64,000 nucleotides of DNA from Vibrio neonatus. GTDB taxonomy: Bacteria > Pseudomonadota > Gammaproteobacteria > Enterobacterales > Vibrionaceae. The DNA lies in contig NZ_AP024885.1 in the NCBI RefSeq assembly GCF_024346975.1, positions 2,294,001 to 2,358,000 of the forward strand, given 5' to 3'. This document shows positions 8,644 to 18,583 of this stretch, piece by piece (position 1 is the first letter of the stretch; every line of letters begins with the position of its first letter). A program made the translations under genes and the position numbers. The notes beneath the pieces were generated by a model that was given only the letters and a program-made list of their open reading frames with translations, had not been told where the DNA came from and did not search any database.

Positions 8644-9687
8644 TTATTTCACGCGATGTAATAAATGTGACGTGTGCATCGCTAGAGCCGTATCTAGCAT
8701 CCGATTTGCAAACCCCCACTCGTTATCACACCACACTAGCATCTTCACTAAATGGCCATCACTAACACGGGTTTGCGAGCCATCGACAATCGCACTATGC
8801 GGGTCGTGATTAAAATCTATCGAGACGAGAGGCGCTTCCGTGTAGTCGACTATTGATTGTAATCTACATTGAGATGCATGCAAAATAGTTTGATTTACAT
8901 CATCAATTGTCACATTAGCATCTATCGTAACGCTCAGATCCATAGCAGTAACATTGACAGTCGGCACTCTCACTGATATCGCCTCAAATTTATTTTCAAA
9001 CTTAGGGAAAATACGTTCAATTCCTTTGTGTAACTGAGTGTTAACAGGAATGATGGATTGGCTTGCACTACGAGTTCGACGTAAATCTGAATGGTACGCA
9101 TCAATAACTTGCTGATCATTCATTGATGAGTGAATAGTAGTAATCGTCCCACGTTGAATGCCATAAGCATCATCTAACACTTGAATAATCGGCACGATAC
9201 AGTTGGTAGTACAAGAGCCGTTAGAAACAATTCGATGTTCCGGCAGTATGCTATCGTGATTAACACCGTAGATAATCGTATTATCAAGATCATGAGAGCC
9301 AGGGTGAGAAAATAATACCTTACCAGCACCAGCGGCAATATGTTTTAACCCGTCATCTCGACAGCCGTACACTCCCGTACAATCTAAAACAATATCAACC
9401 TCTAATTCACCCCAAGGAAGTAACTCCAATTCATCAAGGTGTAAAATTCGGATTTTATCCTTATCCCCATTCGTATGATGGATATTTAAATACTCTTCAG
9501 TATGCGTGACTTTGTTGAGGAAGCGTCCATGACTCGTATCATATTGAAGCAAATGCGCTATCGCATGCGGCTCAGCCAGTTCATTGACTGCAACGATCTT
9601 GATCCGATCTTGCAACCCATTTTCATACACCGCTCTTAATACGTTTCTACCAATACGGCCAAAACCATTTATTGCGACTTTTAACAT
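8644..9687 (-). CDS. epd: erythrose-4-phosphate dehydrogenase
   Basis: Epd oxidises erythrose-4-phosphate to 4-phosphoerythronate for pyridoxal phosphate synthesis. The 347-residue product is a GAPDH-family protein: NAD-binding [14 protein letters not shown] at residues 6-19, catalytic [10 protein letters not shown] with the nucleophilic Cys near residue 155, and the C-terminal [14 protein letters not shown]. The family assignment as Epd rather than glycolytic GapA rests on operon position before pgk and fba and the [14 protein letters not shown] segment typical of Epd. Confidence 0.93.
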   Translation of the reverse strand: MLKVAINGFGRIGRNVLRAVYENGLQDRIKIVAVNELAEPHAIAHLLQYDTSHGRFLNKVTHTEEYLNIHHTNGDKDKIRILHLDELELLPWGELEVDIVLDCTGVYGCRDDGLKHIAAGAGKVLFSHPGSHDLDNTIIYGVNHDSILPEHRIVSNGSCTTNCIVPIIQVLDDAYGIQRGTITTIHSSMNDQQVIDAYHSDLRRTRSASQSIIPVNTQLHKGIERIFPKFENKFEAISVRVPTVNVTAMDLSVTIDANVTIDDVNQTILHASQCRLQSIVDYTEAPLVSIDFNHDPHSAIVDGSQTRVSDGHLVKMLVWCDNEWGFANRMLDTALAMHTSHLLHRVK

Positions 9688-9853
9688 CCCGAAACTCCAA
9701 CTTAGGTTGATTATTATTGTAATAATTTTTAAGTCTATCAGAACGCATAGTTATATACAGAGATGAAGTTAATAGAATAGGATTTGGTTATGCGTTGAAT
9801 TTATATGCGTATTGATGCACTCTTTATTAATGGAATAATAAAGGACGTTTTAA

Positions 9854-11614
9854 ATGCTAAAAACTTGGGTTAATGACAACAAAAAAGACCTGATTTTTAT
9901 TGTTCTATGCTGGTTTGTCATTTCTATCGTTATGTTTACCCGAAATTGGGACAGCATTTCCAACCTAAATCTAAAAGACAACGACGACTATATGCGATAT
10001 GTCCAATTTACCGATTGGATTAAGTACGGCAATTGGTATTTAGAGCCTATGGCACGCTTTAACCCCGAAGATGGGGTGATCATGCATTGGTCGAGAGTAC
10101 CTGATATACCTTTAGTTGGCGTTACGCTGCTACTGTCTCCAATAGTTGGCACATCCATCGCATCCTTGGTAGCGATAACCATTACCCCTCTAGCTTATAT
10201 GCTTATTTTCTCTTTAAGCATGTTTGCGTTGTGCGATCGTTATCTAGGGAGCGAGTACCGTTTTATAGGGATGATTTTCTTACTTGGCTCTCCCGCCATT
10301 ACTAAGTTTCTACCCGGCTCAATCGATCATCATAATCTGCAACTTATCTTTGCGACATTATTTTTACTGTTAACGCCACTCAACATAGAGCAAATAAAAC
10401 ATCGTTGGCGTGCAATGCTACAAGCGTTTGTCATAGCACTTTCATTATGGACTGGATTAGAAAATATCACCCTGTTCGTTGCATATTTAGCACTGTATAC
10501 CTTTTACTGCTATTACTGCGAAGATAAATGGCTCAACTATTTTTCTAGGCTCTGTTTCTACACCTTTGCATTTACTTTAATCGTTAGTTTAATCAACAGA
10601 CCTACTAGTGAGTTTTTTATTGCTCAGTATGATGCGATATCTTTACCCTTTATCCTTTGCTTTTTGGGTGGAGGAGTTGCACTTTTCTTATCAACAAAAT
10701 TTGAACTACAACGAAGAAGCCTCGTGTTAATTACAGCTATAGGTTTGAGCACTTTTTTAATTTGTTTTACCCCTATACTTATCCTGTATCCTGAATTAAT
10801 TAAGGGCGCATATTCTAATTACCCCTCTCTTTTGCTTAACCTTTGGCTATCTCAAATATCCGAAGTTCAATCAATGTTGAGTTTAATAAAATCCAATGGA
10901 TTTTTTTCAACAGAGAATTACTTTCTTTATTTAATTCCTGCTCTTCTTTATCCTCTTTCTAAAAGAAAAGTTCTACAACTCAATATTCTTTACTCTATTT
11001 TAATTATTCATTTAATACTTGCTATGTTCTGGCAAATTAGAATAATCAATTTGTGCTTTATATTAAGTACACCTCTTCAGGTTTACGTATTACTAAATTT
11101 CACCCGTACACTAAGTCAAGAATGGTTTAAAGTTCCATTTCTTATTGCTGGTATACCATTTACGATTATGATAATTCTTACGTCAATAGAGCCAATATCA
11201 AATTCAATTAATAGTATAGACGACGGTAAGAATAAAACGGACTTAGCTACCCTACTAAAAGAAAAAAACATAATTAATGCGAAGATCCTTTCAGGTATTG
11301 AATCTGGTGCACAAATTCTAGCTAAAACAGAAAACTCAATCATTGCAGCTCCCTACCATAGAAATATCAAAGGGAACACTATAATGATAGACACATTCAT
11401 TGAATCTGATTTGGAGATAGTGCGAAAAAATCTATTATTGAAAGGAATTGATTATATCTTAATAAATAGAGATGCTCAGCTAAAAGTTATTGAAAAAAAT
11501 TCAAACAAAAACTCCTTTATTAACATAATAAAAAATAAACCTCTTCCTTCTTGGATAAGTGAAATACATAATAAAAGTAATAGTGATTACGTTATATTTA
11601 AATTGGAGTTTTAA
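9854..11614 (+). CDS. polytopic membrane protein, GT-C glycosyltransferase-like
   Basis: The 586-residue product has roughly ten to twelve hydrophobic segments in its first 440 residues and a soluble C-terminal tail. After the first helix there is an acidic loop with DNDDYMRY, followed by NPEDG and MHWSR, and later GSIDHHN. An acidic motif in the first external loop plus a DHH motif is the pattern of GT-C transferases of the STT3/PglB/PMT kind, which move sugars from polyprenyl-phosphate donors outside the cytoplasm. It is followed 25 bases later by a GT2 gene of the kind that makes such donors. It is AT-rich, unlike epd and tkt on either side. Fold assignment is likely; the exact reaction is unknown. 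Confidence 0.6.
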   Translation: MLKTWVNDNKKDLIFIVLCWFVISIVMFTRNWDSISNLNLKDNDDYMRYVQFTDWIKYGNWYLEPMARFNPEDGVIMHWSRVPDIPLVGVTLLLSPIVGTSIASLVAITITPLAYMLIFSLSMFALCDRYLGSEYRFIGMIFLLGSPAITKFLPGSIDHHNLQLIFATLFLLLTPLNIEQIKHRWRAMLQAFVIALSLWTGLENITLFVAYLALYTFYCYYCEDKWLNYFSRLCFYTFAFTLIVSLINRPTSEFFIAQYDAISLPFILCFLGGGVALFLSTKFELQRRSLVLITAIGLSTFLICFTPILILYPELIKGAYSNYPSLLLNLWLSQISEVQSMLSLIKSNGFFSTENYFLYLIPALLYPLSKRKVLQLNILYSILIIHLILAMFWQIRIINLCFILSTPLQVYVLLNFTRTLSQEWFKVPFLIAGIPFTIMIILTSIEPISNSINSIDDGKNKTDLATLLKEKNIINAKILSGIESGAQILAKTENSIIAAPYHRNIKGNTIMIDTFIESDLEIVRKNLLLKGIDYILINRDAQLKVIEKNSNKNSFINIIKNKPLPSWISEIHNKSNSDYVIFKLEF

Positions 11615-11639
11615 AAATATTTAGAAAGGACGCTAGATA

Positions 11640-12803
11640 ATGATAAATAATGAAGAACTAGAACTAACAATATTAATGCCTTGTCTAAATGAAGAAGAGA
11701 CATTAGAGACCTGTATAGTAAAAGCTAAAAAATATCTAGTTGATAGTAATATTAATGGTGAGATATTAATTGCGGATAATGGTAGTACTGATCGTTCTAT
11801 AGCGGTTGCAGAAAACAATAGTGTTCGAGTGGTACATGTCAAAAATAAAGGATATGGATCCGCCCTAATGGCCGGTATTCAATCTGCTTCAGGGAAATTT
11901 ATCATCATGGGGGATGCTGATGATAGTTATGACTTTAGTCAATTAGATCGATTTATAGACAGCCTACGTACAGGCAACGAATTAGTTATGGGTAATCGGT
12001 TCAAAGGAGGAATATCTCCAAATGCTATGCCACCACTACATAAATATATTGGAAACCCAATACTTAGTTTTCTAGGTAAGTTATTTTTCAAGATCCCATG
12101 TGGAGATTTTCACTGTGGTTTAAGAGGATTCAATAGAGAATCTATACTTGCTCTTAATTTACATACTACTGGAATGGAATTTGCTAGTGAAATGGTTGTT
12201 CGATCTTCTATTGCACAATTATCCATAGATGAAGTCCCTACAACTTTATCACCAGATGGAAGAACACGAGCACCTCACTTAAACACATGGCGAGACGGTT
12301 GGCGCCATTTATGTTTCCTATTGATGTATACACCAAAATGGCTATTCCTATACCCTGCAATAATGTTATTTTTATTTGGATTGATTACAACAATCTGTCT
12401 ATTTGGTGGCCCAATGACCATTAGTGATATTGAGTTTGCAGACAAGACTTTTTATGCTGGTGCATTAAGTTTATTAATTAGTGTTCAGTGTCTTTCTTTA
12501 GGTTCTATAGTTAGAAAATATGCCACTGAGCAAAACTTCTTACCATCCCCAAAATACAACAATCTTTTAAATAAAATCACCTTAGAGAATGCCGCATTCT
12601 TTGCATTTTCGGTCATTATTATTGGCTTAACTCTCAGCTTTTGGTGCTTCTATAAGTGGGCTGCCGTAGATTTTGGTGAACTTGATTCTCATTATATAAA
12701 TAGAACAATGGTACTGTCATTAACACTAATAGCATGTGGTATTCAAAGTTTTTGTACTGCATTTGTAAGCGGTATTATCAGCATAAAGAAAACATATTTA
12801 TAA
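11640..12803 (+). CDS. membrane-anchored GT2 glycosyltransferase (polyprenyl-phosphate type)
   Basis: The 387-residue product has an N-terminal GT-A domain of family 2: TILMPCLNEEETL at about residues 10-22, ADNGSTDRS, and the metal-binding MGDADDSYDF near residue 90. Four hydrophobic segments follow after residue 235. This layout resembles dolichyl- or undecaprenyl-phosphate mannose/glucose synthases (DPM, GtrB-like), which supply lipid-linked single sugars. It shares the start signal AAAGGACG with the preceding GT-C-like gene, and the two probably form one unit for modifying a surface glycan or protein. The sugar is unknown. Base composition is AT-rich, suggesting acquisition. Confidence 0.75.
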   Translation: MINNEELELTILMPCLNEEETLETCIVKAKKYLVDSNINGEILIADNGSTDRSIAVAENNSVRVVHVKNKGYGSALMAGIQSASGKFIIMGDADDSYDFSQLDRFIDSLRTGNELVMGNRFKGGISPNAMPPLHKYIGNPILSFLGKLFFKIPCGDFHCGLRGFNRESILALNLHTTGMEFASEMVVRSSIAQLSIDEVPTTLSPDGRTRAPHLNTWRDGWRHLCFLLMYTPKWLFLYPAIMLFLFGLITTICLFGGPMTISDIEFADKTFYAGALSLLISVQCLSLGSIVRKYATEQNFLPSPKYNNLLNKITLENAAFFAFSVIIIGLTLSFWCFYKWAAVDFGELDSHYINRTMVLSLTLIACGIQSFCTAFVSGIISIKKTYL

Positions 12804-12822
12804 ACTTCATCGACTGAAACAA

Positions 12823-12850
12823 AAAAGCCAGCAGTAAACTGCTGGCTTTC
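12823..12850 (-). terminator. bidirectional terminator between the GT2 gene and tkt
   Basis: AAAGCCAGCAG-TAAA-CTGCTGGCTTT has a run of T in the minus-strand direction (for tkt) and a weaker T-rich tail on the plus strand. Confidence 0.88.
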
Positions 12851-12877
12851 ATTTTTTATGAGGTTGCTAGACTTTAA

Positions 12878-14872
12878 TTAAGCTAACAACTCTTTAGCTG
12901 TGTTTACTACGTTTTCAGTAGTGAAACCGAACATCTTGAACAACTCACCTGCTGGTGCAGACTCGCCGAATGTTGTCATGCCGATGATCTTGCCACCGAA
13001 GCCAACATATTTGTACCAGAAGTCAGCAATACCGGCTTCTACAGCAATACGTTTAGTTACTGATGAAGGAAGTACTGACTCACGGTAAGCTTCGTCTTGC
13101 TTATCAAATGCATCAGTTGAAGGCATAGAAACAACGCGTACTGCTTTGCCTGCCGCAGTGAGTTCAGCTTGCGCTGCTACTGCTAGTTCAACTTCAGAAC
13201 CTGTTGCAATGATGATTAGCTCAGGAGTACCCGCGCAATCTTTCAGTACGTAACCGCCTTTTGCGATATCAGCTACTTGAGTCGTATCACGCTCTTGCTG
13301 TGCAAGGTTTTGACGAGAGAAGATAAGCGCAGATGGGCCATCTTTACGTTCGATAGCCAGTTTCCATGCTACTGCTGACTCAACTTGGTCACATGGACGC
13401 CATGTGCTCATGTTTGGAGTTAGACGTAGAGAAGCTACTTGCTCAACCGGTTGGTGAGTTGGGCCATCTTCACCCAGACCGATAGAGTCATGAGTATAAA
13501 CTTGGATGTTCTGAACTTTCATTAGAGCAGCCATACGCATTGCGTTACGTGCGTATTCCATGAACATTAGGAAAGTTGCGCCGTATGGTACGAAACCACC
13601 GTGCAGAGCAATACCGTTCATGATAGCTGTCATACCAAATTCACGTACACCGTAGTGAATGTAGTTGCCAGAGAAGTCTGATGCTTCAAGAGACTTAGAA
13701 CCAGACCACATAGTCAGGTTAGAAGGCGCAAGGTCAGCAGAACCGCCCATGAATTCAGGAAGCATTTTACCAAACGCTTCTAGTGCATTTTGTGATGCTT
13801 TACGAGATGCGATGTTAGCAGGGTTGGCTTGCAAATCAGCAATGATTTGGTTTGCTTGCTCTTCCCACTGAGCTGGAAGTTCGCCATTTACACGACGTTT
13901 TAGTTCAGCTGCTTCAGCAGGGTATGCTGCCGCGTAAGCGTCAAACTTAGCATTCCAAGCCGCTTCTTTCTCAGCGCCAGATGCTTTTGCATCCCATTGT
14001 GCGTAGATGTCAGCAGGAACTTCAAATGGTCCGAATTCCCAACCTAGTGCCGCTTTAGTCGCAACGATTTCGTCTTGACCAAGTGGTGCACCGTGACAGT
14101 CGTGCGTACCCGCTTTGTTTGGAGAACCAAAGCCAATCACTGTTTTAGTACAGATAAGTGTTGGGCGAGGATCCGCTTTAGCTGCGATAATAGCCGCATT
14201 AATTGCTTCGCTATCATGGCCGTCTACTGCAGGGATTACGTGCCAGCCGTAAGCTTCAAAACGCTTAGGTGTATCGTCAGAGAACCAACCTTCAACTTCA
14301 CCATCAATTGAGATACCGTTGTCATCCCAGAAAGCAACTAGCTTACCAAGGCCTAAAGTACCCGCAAGAGAACATGCCTCGTGTGAGATACCTTCCATCA
14401 GACAGCCATCACCCATGAACGCATAAGTGAAGTGGTCAACGATGTCGTGACCTGGCTTATTAAACTGAGCAGCAAGTGCTTTTTCAGCCATTGCCATACC
14501 AACAGCGTTAGTAATACCTTGGCCTAGTGGGCCTGTCGTTGTTTCAACGCCGGGTGCATATCCATATTCTGGGTGACCTGGAGTTTTAGAGTGCAACTGA
14601 CGGAAGTTTTTAAGATCATCAATAGACAACTCATAACCACTCAAATGAAGCAGAGAGTAGATCAGCATTGAACCATGACCATTAGAAAGGATAAAACGGT
14701 CACGATCAGCCCACTCTGGGTTTTGTGGGTTATGGTTTAGATGATCACGCCAAAGTACTTCAGCGATGTCAGCCATCCCCATTGGTGCGCCTGGGTGACC
14801 AGAGTTAGCTTGTTGAACACCATCCATGCTAAGAGCACGAATTGCATTGGCTAGATCTTTACGAGAAGACAT
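12878..14872 (-). CDS. tkt: transketolase
   Basis: Transketolase moves two-carbon units between sugar phosphates using thiamine diphosphate. The 664-residue product begins [20 protein letters not shown] and has [12 protein letters not shown], the TPP/Mg motif [13 protein letters not shown] through NGISIDG (about residues 155-190) and the pyrimidine domain with [13 protein letters not shown] and [15 protein letters not shown]. The start at 14872 follows AGGAG; an in-frame ATG 117 bases upstream would add 39 residues unlike the family. In vibrios tkt normally sits beside epd; here two glycosyltransferase genes separate them. Confidence 0.96.
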   Translation of the reverse strand: MSSRKDLANAIRALSMDGVQQANSGHPGAPMGMADIAEVLWRDHLNHNPQNPEWADRDRFILSNGHGSMLIYSLLHLSGYELSIDDLKNFRQLHSKTPGHPEYGYAPGVETTTGPLGQGITNAVGMAMAEKALAAQFNKPGHDIVDHFTYAFMGDGCLMEGISHEACSLAGTLGLGKLVAFWDDNGISIDGEVEGWFSDDTPKRFEAYGWHVIPAVDGHDSEAINAAIIAAKADPRPTLICTKTVIGFGSPNKAGTHDCHGAPLGQDEIVATKAALGWEFGPFEVPADIYAQWDAKASGAEKEAAWNAKFDAYAAAYPAEAAELKRRVNGELPAQWEEQANQIIADLQANPANIASRKASQNALEAFGKMLPEFMGGSADLAPSNLTMWSGSKSLEASDFSGNYIHYGVREFGMTAIMNGIALHGGFVPYGATFLMFMEYARNAMRMAALMKVQNIQVYTHDSIGLGEDGPTHQPVEQVASLRLTPNMSTWRPCDQVESAVAWKLAIERKDGPSALIFSRQNLAQQERDTTQVADIAKGGYVLKDCAGTPELIIIATGSEVELAVAAQAELTAAGKAVRVVSMPSTDAFDKQDEAYRESVLPSSVTKRIAVEAGIADFWYKYVGFGGKIIGMTTFGESAPAGELFKMFGFTTENVVNTAKELLA

Positions 14873-15112
14873 GTCTGCTCCTGAATGCATAAGCAATTTA
14901 TAAAAAATAAGTCCTGTTCCCAACAGAGGATGTTGGGCGGTGTTATTGTCGCAAAGCGCCTCTGTTACTGCAAACAGTTTCCCGTGCAAAATTCAAACTA
15001 TGAGAGATTGATTTATTTAACATCTAACGATATTTAGTAAAAACTAATGTGACCTAGCGCAAATATTTTACTCACTTAAATCGTAAAAAAGCTTGTATTT
15101 CGTCTATTCAAA

Positions 15113-15136
15113 ATTAGAATAGACGTCTAGAAGTAG
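15113..15136 (+). promoter_or_regulatory. candidate MetJ operator upstream of metK
   Basis: A perfect met-box AGACGTCT at 15121-15128 is flanked by weaker 8-mers (ATTAGAAT before, AGAAGTAG after). MetJ binds tandem 8-bp boxes of consensus AGACGTCT with S-adenosylmethionine as co-repressor and represses metK in E. coli. The position about 85 bases before the metK start fits. Confidence 0.6.
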
Positions 15137-15160
15137 AAACACCTACTTAAAGTACAATTC

Positions 15161-15185
15161 AAAAGACGCCTATGATGCGTCTTTT
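15161..15185 (+). promoter_or_regulatory. terminator-like hairpin in the metK leader
   Basis: AAAAGACGC-CTATGAT-GCGTCTTTT lies about 27 bases before the metK start codon. It could end an upstream transcript or attenuate the leader. No SAM riboswitch consensus is visible around it. Confidence 0.45.
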
Positions 15186-15211
15186 CTTAAACCAGAATAA
15201 GGGAGCCCATC

Positions 15212-16363
15212 ATGGCTAAGCACCTGTTTACTTCTGAATCAGTATCAGAAGGCCATCCAGATAAAATCGCAGACCAAATCTCTGATGCGGTTCTAGATGC
15301 AATCATCGAGCAAGACCCGAAAGCTCGCGTTGCATGTGAAACTTACGTAAAGACTGGCATGGTAATGGTAGGTGGTGAAGTGACTACCTCTGCTTGGGTT
15401 GATATCGAAGAACTAACGCGTCAAACCGTTCGTGAAATCGGTTATGTAAACTCTGAGATGGGCTTCGATGCTGACTCTTGTGCTGTACTAAATACTATTG
15501 GTAAGCAATCTCCAGATATCAACCAAGGTGTTGATAAAGCTGACCCTAAAGACCAAGGCGCTGGCGACCAAGGTATTATGTTTGGTTACGCGACTAACGA
15601 AACTGAAGTATTGATGCCTGCACCAATCACTTACTCTCACCGCTTAGTTGAAAAACAAGCTGAAGTACGTAAAAACGGCACGCTACCTTGGTTGCGTCCT
15701 GATGCAAAATCTCAAGTTACCTTCCAATATGACCAAGGTAAAATTGTCGGCATCGATGCTGTTGTTTTATCAACTCAGCACAGCGAAAGCGTTTCAACAG
15801 AAGAGCTTCGTGAAGCAGTGATGGAAACTATCATCAAACCAGTACTTCCTGAGCAATGGTTAAACAAAGAAACTAAATTCTTTATTAACCCAACCGGTCG
15901 TTTCGTTATCGGTGGCCCAATGGGTGACTGTGGTCTAACTGGTCGTAAAATTATCGTTGATACCTACGGCGGTGCAGCTCGTCACGGTGGTGGTGCGTTC
16001 TCTGGTAAAGATCCATCAAAAGTTGACCGTAGTGCGGCATACGCAGCTCGTTATGTAGCGAAAAACATCGTTGCTGCTGGCATGGCTGACCGTTGTGAAA
16101 TCCAACTTTCTTACGCTATCGGTGTTGCTGATCCAACATCAATCATGATTGAAACCTTCGGCACTGAAAAAGTAGCCCAAGAAATCATCATTGAAGCTGT
16201 TCGTCAAAACTTCGACCTACGCCCATACGGCTTACAAGAAATGCTGAACTTGCTACAACCTATCTACAAGAAAACAGCGGCTTACGGTCACTTTGGTCGT
16301 GAAGAATTCCCTTGGGAAGCGACAGACAAAGCAGCAATCCTTAAGGATTTTGCTGGTCTATAA
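15212..16363 (+). CDS. metK: S-adenosylmethionine synthetase
   Basis: MetK makes S-adenosylmethionine from methionine and ATP. The 383-residue product starts [18 protein letters not shown] with the catalytic [17 protein letters not shown], the methionine-binding [12 protein letters not shown] motif near residue 115 and the ATP-binding [22 protein letters not shown], mentioned here in part only, near residue 260. AGGGAG precedes the ATG. It is divergent from tkt, the common vibrio layout. Confidence 0.98.
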   Translation: MAKHLFTSESVSEGHPDKIADQISDAVLDAIIEQDPKARVACETYVKTGMVMVGGEVTTSAWVDIEELTRQTVREIGYVNSEMGFDADSCAVLNTIGKQSPDINQGVDKADPKDQGAGDQGIMFGYATNETEVLMPAPITYSHRLVEKQAEVRKNGTLPWLRPDAKSQVTFQYDQGKIVGIDAVVLSTQHSESVSTEELREAVMETIIKPVLPEQWLNKETKFFINPTGRFVIGGPMGDCGLTGRKIIVDTYGGAARHGGGAFSGKDPSKVDRSAAYAARYVAKNIVAAGMADRCEIQLSYAIGVADPTSIMIETFGTEKVAQEIIIEAVRQNFDLRPYGLQEMLNLLQPIYKKTAAYGHFGREEFPWEATDKAAILKDFAGL

Positions 16364-16390
16364 TCGACTAGAAACATCTATTTATATCAA

Positions 16391-16418
16391 CCTCAGCCTT
16401 TGTGCTGAGGTTTTTTTT
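16391..16418 (+). terminator. terminator after metK
   Basis: CCTCAGC-CTTTGT-GCTGAGG followed by eight T. Confidence 0.92.
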
Positions 16419-16650
16419 ACTCTCCATTTGCCCCTGTCATCTACCCCCTTCTGATTATTTTTCATGCAAAATTTGTAATTCCTAACATCCACAACGATAG
16501 TTATGAAAGTTAACGAAATGTTAAATAGATCACCTTTTACATAAAGGAATCAAAATAGCAGCAGGCCGACTCTAGTAGGATTTCTAGTGCGAACAACCAG
16601 TTATCCCATGTTCAGAGTCAATATTACGGGACTCAATCAGGAGGATTATC

Positions 16651-17445
16651 ATGCCTCGTACATACGATGACAGTGATTTTCATAAAGCATCTGAAATCAA
16701 AAACAGTGAATATGCAAAAACACTGCCCTGCAATAAGATCAGCATTAGCGACCCTTTCCAATGGTTAGCTTTAGGCTTAAATGACTTCGTCCGCTCCCCC
16801 GTTATTAGTCTCTTTTATGGCACCTGTTTTGCTGTTGCCGCCGCAGGCATCGTTGGCTTGATCTACCTGCAAGGCAACCATCCACACCTAGTGATACTGC
16901 CCGCACTCATTATCTATATGCTTATTGGGCCGTTTTTAGCGCTAGGGTTATACGATGTCAGTTGGGCAAGAGAAAGAGGCAAACAACCCAACCTACTGCA
17001 TTCAATGAAAGCCATCGGTCGTAATTCCACATCACAATGGAGCTTTGCGGTGCTGCTGGTTGTCGCCATGATATTTTGGATGAGAATAGCCTCACTATTG
17101 CATGCTTTATACCCTTCCGTGGAAGGCGCCAGTATCGTCGAATTTGCACCCTTCCTTATTACCGGTTCCATCACAGGGTTTATTTTGGCATCAGTAGTAT
17201 TTAGCATTGCGGTTTTCTCGATGCCTTTAATGCTAGAAAGACGCGTTGATATTATGACCGCAATCTTTTCCAGTTTTAATGCAGTTAAAAACAACCCCGG
17301 CCCTATGCTCGTTTGGGCGGCCATTATTTGTGGGGGTGTTTTAATAGGCTTTGCTACTTACGGGATAGGAATGATAGTCACTATGCCCATTCTAGGTTAT
17401 GGCACATGGCACGCTTATCATGCGACGATTCAGAAAAAGAGTTAG
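16651..17445 (+). CDS. DUF2189 family integral membrane protein
   Basis: The 264-residue product has a 45-residue soluble N-terminus and then about six transmembrane segments. The DPFQWLALGLNDFVRSPVISLFYG entry (residues about 36-58), the GPFLALGLYDVSWARERG stretch and the closing PILGYGTWHAYHATI are characteristic of DUF2189, a family of inner-membrane proteins without an assigned function in proteobacteria. A good AGGAGG site precedes the ATG, and a terminator follows. Confidence 0.8.
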   Translation: MPRTYDDSDFHKASEIKNSEYAKTLPCNKISISDPFQWLALGLNDFVRSPVISLFYGTCFAVAAAGIVGLIYLQGNHPHLVILPALIIYMLIGPFLALGLYDVSWARERGKQPNLLHSMKAIGRNSTSQWSFAVLLVVAMIFWMRIASLLHALYPSVEGASIVEFAPFLITGSITGFILASVVFSIAVFSMPLMLERRVDIMTAIFSSFNAVKNNPGPMLVWAAIICGGVLIGFATYGIGMIVTMPILGYGTWHAYHATIQKKS

Positions 17446-17477
17446 CGTTTTTGCGGGATAAAAGAGTACAAAACGAC

Positions 17478-17512
17478 AATTGCCCACCGATTTATTAGTG
17501 GGCAATTTTTTA
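17478..17512 (+). terminator. terminator after the DUF2189 gene
   Basis: AATTGCCCAC pairs with GTGGGCAATT around CGATTTATTA, followed by TTTT. Confidence 0.88.
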
Positions 17513-17712
17513 TCAATAATTGTTGGTAAACAATGAAGATTGAATGATCTCTCAGTAGGTTTTGGTAAAAAATGTGTTGGGAGAATTCATCTGACTCAGC
17601 AAACGGGGATTACTAAAAGTAAGCCACCTTTAGATAGCAAAACGAAAGTCCTAGACCTGTTATTTAATCAAGGTAATTACTCCGATTTTAATAGATAAAT
17701 TAATAATACCTA

Positions 17713-18351
17713 TTAATAGGTGCTCTTAATAGTGGGTGAATTTATATCGCAGTTTTTAGTTAGTAATTTATAAGCACTTATAGTCTTTTTAATACCTTTG
17801 TTTGATTCACTTTTATAGTGTTTAATCATGTGCTCTTTACTATCAATTTGCTGCTTAGTAATACCAAATAACTCTCTTTGTTTTTTAAGATCAGTTGTAA
17901 TATAATTAGTTATTGAACTTTCAACATGAAAATCACTTAAATATTTAGCACATAAATTTTCATTTTTATCTGTTTCGATGAATGGTTTATGGAAGAAAGT
18001 TTGGTCATAACAAAGCTCAAGACTACGACCACCAGCGAGTGACATCGTTGCCATATAAGCTTCAGCCAGATTTTTAATATAAAATTCAGATAATCCTTCT
18101 AATTCTTTATAATTTGATACTGACTCCAAATAAAAATAATGAAAATAAATATCAAACGTCTTTTTCGCAATAATAAACTGCATTTGTTTTAGTACTTTAC
18201 AATCTCTTGTTTCTAGCATTGTAATAATTGAAGTGGTTGAACTATCTATTACATTTAGTGCTAATTCAGCATTAACCTTTCTAATATCAGCATTTGTATA
18301 CGGCAAACAAACCAGAGACAATATAAATAATGTAGCGATTTTTTTAAACAT
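17713..18351 (-). CDS. exported protein of unknown function, 212 aa
   Basis: I do not recognise this family. A signal peptide is clear (MFKKIATLFILSLVCLPYTNA, with cleavage likely near residue 21). The mature part is mainly helical, with four Cys residues (for example RDCKVLK, LELCYDQ, NLCAKYL, TKNCDIN) that could form disulfides in the periplasm. It is markedly AT-rich and lies with the next unrelated exported gene in a patch between metK/DUF2189 and sprT. The same strand and similar composition suggest both arrived together. Confidence 0.65.
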   Translation of the reverse strand: MFKKIATLFILSLVCLPYTNADIRKVNAELALNVIDSSTTSIITMLETRDCKVLKQMQFIIAKKTFDIYFHYFYLESVSNYKELEGLSEFYIKNLAEAYMATMSLAGGRSLELCYDQTFFHKPFIETDKNENLCAKYLSDFHVESSITNYITTDLKKQRELFGITKQQIDSKEHMIKHYKSESNKGIKKTISAYKLLTKNCDINSPTIKSTY

Positions 18352-18583
18352 AAACTTCCAGTAATTAAGTAAATACTTATATAAAAACCATACAATTAAA
18401 AATTAACATTTAATTATAAAGAAAATAACATTTTTCATTATTAACCATATATATGAGAAATTAAAATACTACATACTAAAATAGAAACTACTTACATTCT
18501 ATTTGATTTTTAATGGTTCATCCGTTTTTATCTAATAAACCGTAATATATATAGTATTTATAGTTGCATTTCTTGCATAAATA

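Noticed and set aside
16914..17324. 136-codon minus-strand frame inside the DUF2189 gene
   Set aside because: It is a shadow of the membrane-protein gene, which has the better start signal and family match.
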